Below are positions 26,790 to 35,887 of a stretch of 64,000 nucleotides of DNA, in pieces. This stretch comes from Ruminiclostridium herbifermentans. Its GTDB lineage: Bacteria > Bacillota > Clostridia > Acetivibrionales > DSM-1351. How positions within the stretch are numbered: position 1 is the stretch's first letter; each line of letters starts with the position of its first letter. The notes beneath the pieces were generated by a model. The model ran no database searches and was not told where the DNA came from. It was given only the letters and a program-made list of their open reading frames with translations. The position numbers were made by a program, and so were the translations under genes. The stretch covers positions 2,472,501 through 2,536,500 of the forward strand of contig NZ_CP061336.1 of the NCBI RefSeq assembly GCF_005473905.2, read 5' to 3'.

Positions 26790-27272
26790 TTAATAAATTT
26801 GTACCTTAACAAGTTTTTGTATATTTGAATTAACTTTTGCAGCAGCAGTACTGCACTCACTGCTTATATTTTCGGACACCGAATCAACCATAACAATATG
26901 CCCTATAAGACTATGACTGCCATCTATTTCAATAACATCACCATCATTAACGTTAACCTTCATTATAAGATTTTCAAATATTGCTACAGTTTCTCCATTA
27001 ACTAATATCTTTACAGTTGGATCAGGTTCATTACCAATCATTTTGAGTGTTATTTGTCCTTGCTTATATAGATAATTATCTTTACTTAATGGTTCCCCTA
27101 TACTTTTATCACCTAGATTAAAAGTATCTCTTACAGATGGTATCAACAATGCTGCCTGAATTGAAACAAGAATTAAAAAGCTTACAATACATGTTCCAAA
27201 AAGTAAATCCTCTAAAATAGTAACCTTATCTTTTTTATTTTTTTTTAAAAGTCCAAAAAAATTACTTCTCAT
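26790..27272 (-). CDS. Membrane-anchored protein of unknown function
   Basis: 160 residues: a basic N-terminus, one membrane helix (about 25-47), then an exposed domain rich in beta strands (QITLKMIGNEPDPTVKILVN, VNVNDGDVIEIDGSHSLIGH). The short Gly/Asp turn pattern suggests a single small beta domain outside the membrane. I do not recognise the family. It is followed by a terminator and preceded by a 126-bp gap from the flavoprotein gene. Confidence 0.6.
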   Translation of the reverse strand: MRSNFFGLLKKNKKDKVTILEDLLFGTCIVSFLILVSIQAALLIPSVRDTFNLGDKSIGEPLSKDNYLYKQGQITLKMIGNEPDPTVKILVNGETVAIFENLIMKVNVNDGDVIEIDGSHSLIGHIVMVDSVSENISSECSTAAAKVNSNIQKLVKVQIY

Positions 27273-27398
27273 TTGTATGCCCCTATTTTTTATATTTATA
27301 AAACAATAAACTATAATATATTATTGTTATATAATTATGTACTAATTTAGGGCAGATTACACATTATTTCCTAAATAATATTGAATAATATTGAATAA

Positions 27399-28643
27399 TC
27401 ATTCCTCTGAATTACAGCTAATACCAGCTAAATAACCTGTAGAAAAAGCAATTGTTAGGTTAAACCCTCCAGTATAAGCATCTACATCAATTATTTCACC
27501 AGCAAAATATAATCCCTTTACTTTCTTTGATTCCATAGTGGATGGATTAATTTCATTAGTTTTAATTCCACCAGCAGTGACTATGGCTTCTTTTATTGGT
27601 CTTGCAGCAATAATTGTACACTCTAGTCCTTTAAGAAGAGTTACAAGCCGCTTTCTCTCTTCCTTTGTAATCTGATGCACTGGCTTTTCAGGATTAATTT
27701 GAGACAAATATACTATCACAGGAATAAGCTTTTGGGGAAGTAAATCGTCCAAAGAATTCTTAAATTGTTTTCTGTTGTATTTATCAAAGTCCCTTTGAAT
27801 TCTTTCATCTAATTTTTCTTCTGAAAGTGCTGGTTTTAAGTCAATTGACAGCATAATATCTTTGAAATCATAGGAAAGCAGATGTCTGCTAGCACTTAGT
27901 ATTACAGGCCCTGAAACACCAAAATGAGTAAATAACATTTCTCCAAAATCATTATATATTTCTTTACCTTTTGGATTCTTAAATTTCACAGATACATTTT
28001 TTAAAGATAAGCCTTGTAAATCCCTTACCCATGATTCCTTTGTAATTAAGGGAACCAAAGAAGGCTTCAAGTCCGTTATTGTATGTCCTAATTTTCTAGC
28101 AATCTCATAACCATCACCTGTTGAACCAGTTCCAGGGTAAGACATGCCCCCAACAGCTAGAATTACTGAATTAGCCTCCATAATATTACCGTTTAACAGT
28201 TCTACCCCAATAACTCTTCCATCCTTAGCATGAATCCTTTTCACAGCACATTCTGTCATAATTCTTACTTTATTTTTATTTAAAAAGTTTTGAAGTGCAT
28301 GCAGAACATCCTTTGCAGAATCTGATTCAGGAAATACCCTATCACCACGTTCTACTTTCGTCCTAACACCCAGTTCATTCATAAAATCTATCAAATCCTG
28401 ATTTGAAAAGGTATAAAAAGCTGAGTAAAGAAAATTTCCATTACCAGGTGTATTTTCTATTAAGCCTTCAATATCGGTAGCATTAGTTATATTGCATCTT
28501 CCCTTGCCAGATATAAGCAATTTCTTGCCAAGTCTATTATTCTTTTCCATCAATATAACTTCATTGCCTTTTTGTGCAGCAATACCAGCAGCCATAATAC
28601 CAGCTGGTCCCCCGCCAACAACTATTACTTTTTTCTGAGCCAT
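27399..28643 (-). CDS. BaiN/HI0933-type NAD(P)/FAD-dependent oxidoreductase
   Basis: 414 residues from ATG 28643 preceded by AAAGGAAA. The FAD-binding dinucleotide fold is at the very start (VIVVGGGPAGIMAAG), followed by NNRLGKKLLISGKGRCNITN, typical of the HI0933 (YhiN/BaiN) flavoprotein family, and by a C-terminal GLYFAGEIIDVDAYTGGFNL. The substrate is unknown for most members. It follows the RpiR regulator by 21 bp, so the two are likely co-transcribed. Confidence 0.9.
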   Translation of the reverse strand: MAQKKVIVVGGGPAGIMAAGIAAQKGNEVILMEKNNRLGKKLLISGKGRCNITNATDIEGLIENTPGNGNFLYSAFYTFSNQDLIDFMNELGVRTKVERGDRVFPESDSAKDVLHALQNFLNKNKVRIMTECAVKRIHAKDGRVIGVELLNGNIMEANSVILAVGGMSYPGTGSTGDGYEIARKLGHTITDLKPSLVPLITKESWVRDLQGLSLKNVSVKFKNPKGKEIYNDFGEMLFTHFGVSGPVILSASRHLLSYDFKDIMLSIDLKPALSEEKLDERIQRDFDKYNRKQFKNSLDDLLPQKLIPVIVYLSQINPEKPVHQITKEERKRLVTLLKGLECTIIAARPIKEAIVTAGGIKTNEINPSTMESKKVKGLYFAGEIIDVDAYTGGFNLTIAFSTGYLAGISCNSEE

Positions 28644-28664
28644 TATTTTTCCTTTCAAAATTCC

Positions 28665-29555
28665 TTATAATTTAACGTCATGATTGTCATCTTTATCATA
28701 TACATTGTATTCATCCCAGACCTTTTCAAGGTGTTCAAATGTATTATACACCTCATTTTTACGTCTCATACCTATTGCTGCAATAAGTGCATTTATTACA
28801 CTAAGAGGCGCAACAAGAGAATCAACAAAGGACGCCATATCACTTCTTGCAAGCAATGACAAATCAGCACACTGTGCAACTGGGGACTCAATGCTGTCAG
28901 TCAAAGCAATTGTAATAGCGCCTTGCGACTTTGCATACTGCATTGCTTTGATTGTTCTCTTTGAATATCTGGGATAGCTTATACCAATAACAACATCACC
29001 AGATTGGGCTCTCATTATTTGCTCAAACATTTCACTAACACTTGTTGTATGAACAAGTCTGACATTATCAAAAATTAAATTGAAGTAAAAGCCAAGAAAA
29101 CTTGCAAGAGTAGCTGAACTTCTAACTCCTAGAATAAATATTCTATTTGCATTTAAAATAGTTTCTACTACATTGTTAAAATCATCTAGTTCAATTTGTT
29201 CAAGTGTAATCTTAATCTTTTCAATATCAGATTGAAGAACACTTTTTAAAACGTTATCTTCATTTATTCTATTGGAAGAAACCTCTATTCTTTGAACAGA
29301 AGTTAATTTACTCTTTATAAGTTCCTGTAAGGCTTTTTGTAGCTTTGGATACCCATCATATCCAAGTTCAATTGCAAACCTAACAACAGTTGATTCACTT
29401 ACGCCAACTATTTCTCCCAGTTTAGCAGCTGTTACATATGCTGCTTTATCGTAATGGTCAGCAATATAATTAGCAATCAATTTCTGCCCTTTGCTAAAGT
29501 CATCATATCTCTGTTGTATCATTAATAACAAATCATTATTCTTTTGTTGATTCAT
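28665..29555 (-). CDS. MurR/RpiR family transcriptional regulator
   Basis: 296 residues: an N-terminal helix-turn-helix (about 1-80, with KLGEIVGVSESTVVRFAIEL) and a C-terminal SIS sugar-phosphate-binding domain (about 125-265, with NRIFILGVRSSATLASFLG and GDVVIGISYPRYSKRT). Family members sense phosphosugars and control carbohydrate genes. No sugar genes are adjacent; the nearest partner is the downstream flavoprotein. Two strong hairpins lie upstream. Confidence 0.9.
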   Translation of the reverse strand: MNQQKNNDLLLMIQQRYDDFSKGQKLIANYIADHYDKAAYVTAAKLGEIVGVSESTVVRFAIELGYDGYPKLQKALQELIKSKLTSVQRIEVSSNRINEDNVLKSVLQSDIEKIKITLEQIELDDFNNVVETILNANRIFILGVRSSATLASFLGFYFNLIFDNVRLVHTTSVSEMFEQIMRAQSGDVVIGISYPRYSKRTIKAMQYAKSQGAITIALTDSIESPVAQCADLSLLARSDMASFVDSLVAPLSVINALIAAIGMRRKNEVYNTFEHLEKVWDEYNVYDKDDNHDVKL

Positions 29556-29602
29556 AACTTCACCAGCCTAATAATTTAATGTAAAATAAATTAAAGTCTA
29601 TT

Positions 29603-29677
29603 GCAATCAGCATAAGGGTAATCCCTAATGTCTGATTGCTTTAAATAAATATTTAGAGGGAGTAAAAACTCCCTCTA
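29603..29677 (-). promoter_or_regulatory. Two consecutive hairpins upstream of rpiR
   Basis: GCAATCAG and CTGATTGC (about 29603-29640) enclose a second small stem AGGG/CCCT, and TAGAGGGAGT and ACTCCCTCTA (29654-29677) form a 10-bp perfect stem with loop AAAA. No gene upstream reads into them, so they are leader structures, operators or a short RNA terminator rather than the end of a known gene. Confidence 0.5.
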
Positions 29678-30032
29678 TTAATCTCATATCTTAAAGCTGA
29701 AATAACTATATAACATATCAAATACATTTTACCTTTTTGCAAGATAAAAATCAAGCACTTGCAAATATGTTTTTGAGACAACTGCAAATGCTATCAAATA
29801 TAGGCTTCCAAACTAAATTAATACAATTATTTCCCACTGTTCTTTCATTCCATAAGTATGAATACCTATAATAACAGGTTATGAGTTTTTGAAAATTGCC
29901 ATGAAATTTATACATTGATTTCAATTGAACTTCTAACATTTACATTTTTAATATATACATCATTACATATAAATTAAATATATACTTATAATAGAATTAT
30001 GTATATTTCCCAACTGTTTTTTACAATACTTT

Positions 30033-30053
30033 ATGCCAAAGTAGGCATGGAGG
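30033..30053 (+). promoter_or_regulatory. GCC..AAGT..GGC hairpin abutting the ribosome site
   Basis: ATGCCAAAGTAGGCAT is directly followed by GGAGG. The same design (short GCC/GGC stem, AAGT in the loop, GGAGG immediately after) occurs before moxR (twice), before the biotin carrier gene and, with a weaker stem, before the TasA-like gene. Confidence 0.5.
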
Positions 30054-30058
30054 TTTTT

Positions 30059-30700
30059 ATGATTCAAATAGATGATGCTGGAAGCGGCAGTTTTGTTGGT
30101 GGAACCTGTATAGGTTTCTATAGGCCAGAAACAAATGAATATTATTTTGACATTATTCCTGTTGAACTATATAACATGGAAAATTTCAAAAAAAAGCTAT
30201 ATCTAGATGATGTTTTAGACATAGCAATCAAAGCCTTTGATGCCCTACAAGTTAGACAGGACGAGACTATTGAAATTTGCAGAGGTTATATGTTCGAAAG
30301 ACTAAAGAGTTGGCTCACTCAACAGGGCTTTTTTTGGTATGTAACTCAAATTACTGGCAAAATACAGGATATAGTTGAGAAAAACTTTGAACTATACACC
30401 ATAAATTTAGGACTTCCAGCTGAATATATAAAATATACTAGATACCCATTTCATTTTCACAAGCTTTTAAGATGGGTATTTTCTGACTACGACAATAGAA
30501 TAGGCTTATGCAAGGTTGGCTGGAAAAGCTGGCAAAAGCTTAAAGACATAACCCCAACCGTTACTTACGAAAAAATGAAGCATGCCAACTATTACTGCTT
30601 AAAATGCGGTAAACACATAAAGGTTGGCTCTGACGTTGCTGTTATGGAATTTTACAGTAATAAGCATAATTATGTTTACTTGCATAAGGGGTGTAAATGA
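30059..30700 (+). CDS. Protein of unknown function with a C-terminal zinc-ribbon-like motif
   Basis: 213 residues from the ATG that follows GGAGGTTTTT; an upstream ATG at 29999 would run through the hairpin. The N-terminus (MIQIDDAGSGSFVGGTCIGF) has the look of an RNase H-like first strand with an acidic pair, and further acidic residues follow. The C-terminus has YYCLKCG and YLHKGC, which could bind zinc. I do not recognise a characterised family. It is monocistronic, with a strong terminator after it. Confidence 0.6.
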   Translation: MIQIDDAGSGSFVGGTCIGFYRPETNEYYFDIIPVELYNMENFKKKLYLDDVLDIAIKAFDALQVRQDETIEICRGYMFERLKSWLTQQGFFWYVTQITGKIQDIVEKNFELYTINLGLPAEYIKYTRYPFHFHKLLRWVFSDYDNRIGLCKVGWKSWQKLKDITPTVTYEKMKHANYYCLKCGKHIKVGSDVAVMEFYSNKHNYVYLHKGCK

Positions 30701-30706
30701 TAAATT

Positions 30707-30742
30707 AAAAGACCTTCAGTCGTCATTGAATGAAGGTCTTTT
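30707..30742. terminator. Strong bidirectional terminator
   Basis: AAAAGACCTTCA and TGAAGGTCTTTT form a 12-bp perfect stem with A and T flanks. It lies between the convergent 30059 gene and the carboxyltransferase operon. Confidence 0.85.
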
Positions 30743-30842
30743 AAGGGATTATGTGTGTCCAGAACAATAAAATGTTCAGCATCATTTTATCATTCTGGTG
30801 AAGATATCTAATTATGAAATTTTGGGTCTTAAACAATCTAGG

Positions 30843-32390
30843 TTATATCTTAGTCCTAAATCTTTCAAGCATACCGTATAGGCTCCATCTGTTTTGATTG
30901 TTAAGCTGTCTTATACTTCCAACATAATAATCCTTGCCGTCTCTTTTGCCCATTTCATAAACAGCAGCAGATATGGCAGCTACTACCTCTGGATTGATAT
31001 CACCATTTGCTTTTGGTGCACCATCAGCATTATTCTCCGTTTTCTTTCTGTCCTCTATTCTCTGCTTAAAGAACTTTTCAGCAACCTGTGGAAGCATTGC
31101 ATAAGACAGCACATCTTCATCTTGTTCAATGTATTCTTTTATTGCTTCTTTAATTTTCTCTAGTTCAGGCTCAATTAAATCGGCTGGTCTGCAAGTTATA
31201 GGCTTCTCATCACCTAATATCTTCTTCATTATTTCTTCGCTAATAGGTGCTGGAGTCTTACCATATTCACCCTTAACAACACCCTTTGACTCCTTAGGAA
31301 CCATCTTGTATCTTTCACCAGTTAAAACATTAAGAACAGCTTGTGTTCCAACTATCTGGCTTGAAGGTGTTACCAATGGAGGGAATCCAAAATCTTCTCT
31401 AACTCTAGGCACTTCCTTTAAAACCTCTTCATATTTATCTAAGGCATTTGACTGTTTTAGCTGTGAAACAAGGTTTGATAACATTCCACCTGGAACCTGA
31501 TAAATAAGTGTATTTACATCAACACCCATTACCTTAACATCTAGAAGTCCGCTCTCAATGTATTTTTCTTTTAAAGGTCTGAAATAATCAGCAATTTCAC
31601 TTAGCTTTTCTAAGTCCAAGCCTGTGTCATACGCTGTATCCTTAAGAGTTGCTACCAAAGGTTCTGTTGGAGGCTGTGATGTTCCAAGTGCCATTGGTGA
31701 AATAGCACAATCAACTACATCAACTCCAGCTTCTATAGCCTTTAAATATGTCATCGAAGCCACACCACTTGTATAGTGTGTATGCAACTGAATTGGCACA
31801 CTTACATTTTCTTTTAGCGCTTTAACTAAATCGTATGCTTGATAAGGAACCAATAACCCTGCCATATCTTTAATGCAAATAGAATCTGCTCCCATGCTTT
31901 CAAGTCTCTTTGCATCCTTAACAAAAAGTTCCAAGCTATGAACTGGACTAATTGTATAGCAAATACAACCCTGAGCATGACCGCCTTCCTTTTTACAAGC
32001 CTTCATAGCAGTTTCAATATTTCTAGGGTCGTTTAAGGCATCGAATATTCTCATAATATCCATACCATTTGCAATAGCTTTTTGTACAAAATATTCTACA
32101 ACATCATCTGCATAATGCTTGTAGCCTAAAAGATTCTGTCCCCTAAGCAACATTTGAAGTTTAGTCTTTTTTGCAACTTTCTTGATTTTTCTAAGTCTTT
32201 CCCAAGGATCTTCATTTAAAAATCTCATTGAAGCATCAAATGTAGCTCCGCCCCATGCTTCTAATGAGTGATAACCTATATTGTCAAGCTTCTCAACGAT
32301 AGGAAGCATTTCTTCTGTTCTCATCCTCGTTGCAATAAGTGACTGATGAGCATCTCTAAGCACTGTTTCAGTAATTCTTACTCCTGCCAT
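30843..32390 (-). CDS. Biotin-dependent carboxyltransferase, 5S / oxaloacetate decarboxylase alpha type
   Basis: 515 residues from ATG 32390. The HMGL-like TIM barrel begins ITETVLRDAHQSLIATRMRT with the metal and substrate residues typical of the family (LEAWGGATFDASMRFL, LQMLLRGQNLLGY, CIKDMAGLLVPYQAYDLV, PIQLHTHYTSG); the conserved carboxylase domain occupies the second half. It transfers carboxyl between biotin and pyruvate or oxaloacetate. With the biotin carrier and CoA-carboxyltransferase genes upstream and no membrane beta subunit, a soluble transcarboxylase (methylmalonyl-CoA:pyruvate type) is the best reading. A leader motif shared with murD precedes it. Confidence 0.92.
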   Translation of the reverse strand: MAGVRITETVLRDAHQSLIATRMRTEEMLPIVEKLDNIGYHSLEAWGGATFDASMRFLNEDPWERLRKIKKVAKKTKLQMLLRGQNLLGYKHYADDVVEYFVQKAIANGMDIMRIFDALNDPRNIETAMKACKKEGGHAQGCICYTISPVHSLELFVKDAKRLESMGADSICIKDMAGLLVPYQAYDLVKALKENVSVPIQLHTHYTSGVASMTYLKAIEAGVDVVDCAISPMALGTSQPPTEPLVATLKDTAYDTGLDLEKLSEIADYFRPLKEKYIESGLLDVKVMGVDVNTLIYQVPGGMLSNLVSQLKQSNALDKYEEVLKEVPRVREDFGFPPLVTPSSQIVGTQAVLNVLTGERYKMVPKESKGVVKGEYGKTPAPISEEIMKKILGDEKPITCRPADLIEPELEKIKEAIKEYIEQDEDVLSYAMLPQVAEKFFKQRIEDRKKTENNADGAPKANGDINPEVVAAISAAVYEMGKRDGKDYYVGSIRQLNNQNRWSLYGMLERFRTKI

Positions 32391-32439
32391 AAATATATCC
32401 ATCTCCCCCGCATTTACATATAATTCTGCAAACTACCGG

Positions 32440-32464
32440 AATGGACTCAATCCCCCTTTACTAA
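32440..32464 (-). promoter_or_regulatory. AAAGGGGGA..GAGTCCAT leader motif before the 5S-type gene
   Basis: On the minus strand AAAGGGGGATTGAGTCCATT lies about 50 nt before ATG 32390. GTCCAT can pair with ATGGAT directly before the start codon. It is a close match to the motifs before murD and scpA. Confidence 0.55.
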
Positions 32465-32610
32465 TTATTTTAGTAGTTTTTACCTTCTATCTTATTATTG
32501 CTTTTTATTCAAATAAAACATACTAAATTCTGAATAGTTCAATATTTAAGATAGTTTTAGGGTTTTCAAAAGATTTATTAATTAATAAATTGCTTATTTA
32601 GCATTGCTTG

Positions 32611-32979
32611 TTATTCAACAGTTGCCATTACTTCATGAGCAACAACAGCCTGACCCTCGCTAACATTTAGTGTAACTTTTCCATCTGCTGTTGATACTAT
32701 CTCATTTTCCATTTTCATTGCTTCTAATATTAAAATAACCTGACCTTTTTTTACTGTTTCACCATTAGCCACCTTCAACTTTAGAACAGTTCCAGGCATT
32801 GGTGCAATTACTTCTCCAGCATTACCAGAAGCAGTTTGTGCTACCTTTGCTGTACGAGGAGCAGCTGCCTTAGCTGGCATTTTTGTAGCTGGTGCAGAAG
32901 CCCTTGAAGCTGTGCCTCCTACTTCTTGAACTTCAACTTCATATGGATTTCCATTAACTTTTATAATATATTTACTCAT
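32611..32979 (-). CDS. Biotin carboxyl carrier protein (1.3S / gamma-type)
   Basis: 122 residues: an N-terminal beta segment, an Ala/Pro/Lys-rich flexible linker (about 24-55), then a biotinyl domain with EAMKMENEI, where Lys89 is the biotinylated residue. It carries carboxyl-biotin between the two carboxyltransferase subunits encoded on either side. A GGAGG site lies six bases before the ATG, with a small hairpin next to it. Confidence 0.93.
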   Translation of the reverse strand: MSKYIIKVNGNPYEVEVQEVGGTASRASAPATKMPAKAAAPRTAKVAQTASGNAGEVIAPMPGTVLKLKVANGETVKKGQVILILEAMKMENEIVSTADGKVTLNVSEGQAVVAHEVMATVE

Positions 32980-32987
32980 CTTTACCT

Positions 32988-33009
32988 CCTACGCCTACTT
33001 TCGGCATAA
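32988..33009 (-). promoter_or_regulatory. GCC..AAGT..GGC hairpin at the biotin carrier start
   Basis: On the minus strand ATGCCGAAAGTAGGCGTAGG runs into GGAGGTAAAG and the start codon. The GCC/GGC stem with AAGT in the loop matches the elements before moxR and the 30059 gene. A related TTGCCAGCGTAGAAGTAAG occurs about 70 nt further upstream, suggesting the start module has been duplicated. Confidence 0.5.
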
Positions 33010-33425
33010 ATATTAATTTTAATCTTTGTGTGGTTTCACCACATATTTTCGCTTAGCTTACTTCTACGCTGGCAAAAACCACTTGCAGTTTTGGGGATTA
33101 AAAACATACTATGTTAGTATTAAATACTATATTATTAGTTGATATAGTTGCTATTTAAGAAATCTTAAAAACATACTATACAAGTACAAATAAGTTTTCA
33201 GCTGATACCCCATTTACGCCTTTATCTCGATATAAATTGTTTAAGAAAACATATATCACAATTATATTTATCTAAATTAGATTTTAATTCACACCATCAT
33301 AAATTTTTATTTAATTTTTGAAAAATAATAATTTCATAAAAAACTTTTTAATTATTAAATTACTATTCATAAAACACCAAATTTCTGCGGTATGTATTAA
33401 ACTCATACACAAATATTATTATTCT
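33010..33425. other. Intergenic stretch within the carboxyltransferase set
   Basis: It holds a small stem (GTGGT-GAAA-ACCAC, near 33030) and the partial start-module copy near 33065-33085; the rest is AT-rich with nothing recognised. The 446-bp gap suggests the 12S-type gene and the biotin carrier may have separate promoters. Confidence 0.4.
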
Positions 33426-34976
33426 TTAAAGAGGTATATTTCCATGCTTCTTAGCAGGTCTGTTTTCTCTCTTTGTATTTAGCATTTCAAGAGCTAAAAT
33501 TATCCTCTTTCTTGTTTCTGCTGGCTCAATAACATCATCAACATATCCTCTTGCAGCAGCAACATATGGATTTGAAAACTTATCTCTGTATTCAGAAATC
33601 TTTTCTTTTCTGGTTTCCGCAGGATTTTCAGAAGCAGCGATATCCTTTTTAAATATAATGTTTGCTGCACCGTCCGGTCCCATAACTGCAATTTCTGCAG
33701 AAGGCCATGCCAATACCATATCAGCACCTATAGTTTTACTGTTCATTGCTATATATGCTCCACCATATGCTTTTCTTAAAATTACATTAACCTTTGGTAC
33801 AGTAGCCTCTGAGAAAGCATATAGAAGTTTAGCACCATGTCTGATTATTCCATTATGCTCTTGTGCCACACCAGGCAAAAATGCTGGAACGTCAGTCAAT
33901 GAAACTAATGGGATATTAAAGGCATCACAGAAACGAACAAAACGAGCAGCCTTATCTGCTGCATTCATATCTAATGAACCAGCCATTACTTTTGGTTGAT
34001 TAGCAACAATACCTATAGATTTACCATTTAATCTAGCAAAACCTATTATAATATTTTGAGCAAAATAACTCTGTATTTCAAAGAAATTGCCATCATCAAC
34101 AATCTGGCTAATAACCTCATACATATCATATGCTTTATTTGATTCTTCAGGAATTATTTCATTTAAGCTTTCAACTAATCTGTCAGCATCGTCAGTTACA
34201 CCATAATACATAGTATCAGATACATTATTGTCAGGAATAAAGCTAAGCAAAATCTTAATGTCCTCAATACATTCCTGCTCACTAGCACATTTAAAATGTG
34301 CAACACCGCTAACAGCCGTGTGTACATCAGCACCACCAAGAGTTTCAGCAGTAACATCCTCTCCTGTAACTGATTTAATTACTTGAGGTCCTGTAATAAA
34401 CATTTGACTGGTCTTATCTACCATGAAAATAAAGTCTGTAATTGCAGGAGAATAAACCGCTCCACCTGCACAAGGCCCCATAATTACTGATATTTGCGGA
34501 ATAACTCCAGAAGCCAGAGTATTTCTATAGAATATATCACCATATCCTGAAAGTGCATCAAGACCTTCTTCTATTCGTGCTCCACCCGAATCATTAATTG
34601 AAATAAATGGAGCTCCCATTTTTAGTGCCATATCCATTACCTTTGTAATTTTTTTAGCATGCATTTCCCCAAGTGAACCACCAATAACTGTAAAATCCTG
34701 AGATGCAACAAATACTTTTCTTCCGTCTACTGTTCCATATCCAGTAACTACACCATCACCCGCTAGTTTTTTCTTTTGCATACCAAAGTCAAAGCATCTT
34801 GACTCAATAAAAGCATCAATTTCTACAAAACTATTTTCATCAAATAACAAATCTATTCTTTCTCTTGCAGTAAGCTTCCCATCAGCATGTCTTTTATCAA
34901 TTTTGTCCTGCCCACCACCTAATGAGATTGAGTTCTTTAAACTTTTTAAATTTTCGATTTTATCAAACTGTGACAT
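33426..34976 (-). CDS. Acyl-CoA carboxyltransferase, 12S / MmdA type
   Basis: 516 residues from ATG 34976 after GAGGTGA. Both crotonase-like halves are present: KLTARERIDLLFDENSFVEI, FTVIGGSLGEMHAKKITKVM and INDSGGARIEEGLDAL in the first, then VIRHG-like IIRHGAKLLYAFSEATVPKV and LRKAYGGAYIAMNSK in the second. This family includes the 12S subunit of transcarboxylase, methylmalonyl-CoA decarboxylase alpha and propionyl-CoA carboxylase beta. With the 1.3S-type and 5S-type genes following, the set can move a carboxyl group between methylmalonyl-CoA and pyruvate without ATP (inference from gene content). Confidence 0.93.
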   Translation of the reverse strand: MSQFDKIENLKSLKNSISLGGGQDKIDKRHADGKLTARERIDLLFDENSFVEIDAFIESRCFDFGMQKKKLAGDGVVTGYGTVDGRKVFVASQDFTVIGGSLGEMHAKKITKVMDMALKMGAPFISINDSGGARIEEGLDALSGYGDIFYRNTLASGVIPQISVIMGPCAGGAVYSPAITDFIFMVDKTSQMFITGPQVIKSVTGEDVTAETLGGADVHTAVSGVAHFKCASEQECIEDIKILLSFIPDNNVSDTMYYGVTDDADRLVESLNEIIPEESNKAYDMYEVISQIVDDGNFFEIQSYFAQNIIIGFARLNGKSIGIVANQPKVMAGSLDMNAADKAARFVRFCDAFNIPLVSLTDVPAFLPGVAQEHNGIIRHGAKLLYAFSEATVPKVNVILRKAYGGAYIAMNSKTIGADMVLAWPSAEIAVMGPDGAANIIFKKDIAASENPAETRKEKISEYRDKFSNPYVAAARGYVDDVIEPAETRKRIILALEMLNTKRENRPAKKHGNIPL

Positions 34977-35386
34977 ATGCAAATCACCTCTTTAAGAAAA
35001 TTATTTTTCTTTATAACATTATTAGTATTAGTTATTATTACCTAGTGATAATTATTATATATTATGTACTAACACAGTGTCAAGGCTGTTTTAAAACAAA
35101 TATATTCTGTATTTTAGACAAATAACTCCTAAATAAATTGACAAATATTTACATGTAAACACTTTTTTACATGGTAGGATTAACAATTTTTATAAACACA
35201 AGTGAGTATAGTTAGTGGTTAGATGGTAATCTTTACAGTCTTAGTAAACGCAAACTTTCTAATTAAAGGAGGGCAATGTTAAATCCAATTAATGTCAATT
35301 AATGATAAATTTTTCTTCTATTACAGGATTACTAATGCTATAATCTACTTATAATATTTATAAATAAAATTTTAAGGGGTGTAAAA
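34977..35386. other. Divergent intergenic region with a palindrome
   Basis: It contains TTTACATGTAAA (35148-35159), a perfect 12-bp palindrome next to TTGACA (35138-35143), which may be an operator. AAAGGAGGGCAATG at 35265-35278 opens an eight-codon frame (MLNPINVN) ending at 35302, a possible leader peptide of the 35387 gene or a chance match. Otherwise AT-rich. Confidence 0.4.
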
Positions 35387-35887
35387 ATGGACAATCAATT
35401 TGACTCTAATAATCATATGCAAGACAATATTAATGAAGGAAATATAAATGAACAGAGTTTATATAATTCAAGTAATCCACAGAATAATATGAATCAGCAA
35501 TATTATTATGGTGCAAATGGTATTCCTCAAAATAATTTTTATATAAATTCAATGATTGATAGTTTATCAGGTTGGATGAAATTTATGGGTATATATACTA
35601 TTATTGCAGGCGTAATTTCTTGTTTAGGTATTATATCTGCTGCGATTGGAGTACCTATGATTTTTGCTGGAATAGCTCTCATTAAGGGTTCTGATTACTT
35701 AAAAAACTACAAGCTAAACAGCAATCCCCATGTTCTAAATGAATTATTTACATCCTTGAATAAGTACTTTAAAATACAAGGAATTCTTGCTATCATTGGG
35801 ATTGTATTTTTAATTATCTGTATTGTTTTGTCTGTAATTTTAGCAGGCTTAACCATTAATACAATTCAGAATTATTACAATTACTAA
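35387..35887 (+). CDS. DUF5362-like small membrane protein
   Basis: 166 residues: an Asn/Gln-rich hydrophilic N-terminus (about 1-55), then membrane helices at about 65-105 and 128-158 with the segment SLSGWMKFMGIYTIIAGV, typical of DUF5362-like clostridial proteins. The function is unknown. Its stop overlaps the stop of the convergent pseudouridine synthase gene by four bases. Confidence 0.6.
   Translation: MDNQFDSNNHMQDNINEGNINEQSLYNSSNPQNNMNQQYYYGANGIPQNNFYINSMIDSLSGWMKFMGIYTIIAGVISCLGIISAAIGVPMIFAGIALIKGSDYLKNYKLNSNPHVLNELFTSLNKYFKIQGILAIIGIVFLIICIVLSVILAGLTINTIQNYYNY

Noticed and set aside
29751-29939. 62-residue open frame on the minus strand
   Set aside because: No ribosome site, no similarity, cysteine- and lysine-rich chance composition in an AT-rich divergent region.
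35276-35302. Eight-codon leader peptide before the 35387 gene
   Set aside because: The ribosome site is good, but the frame is short, uninformative and about 85 bp from the gene; kept only as a note in the intergenic entry.
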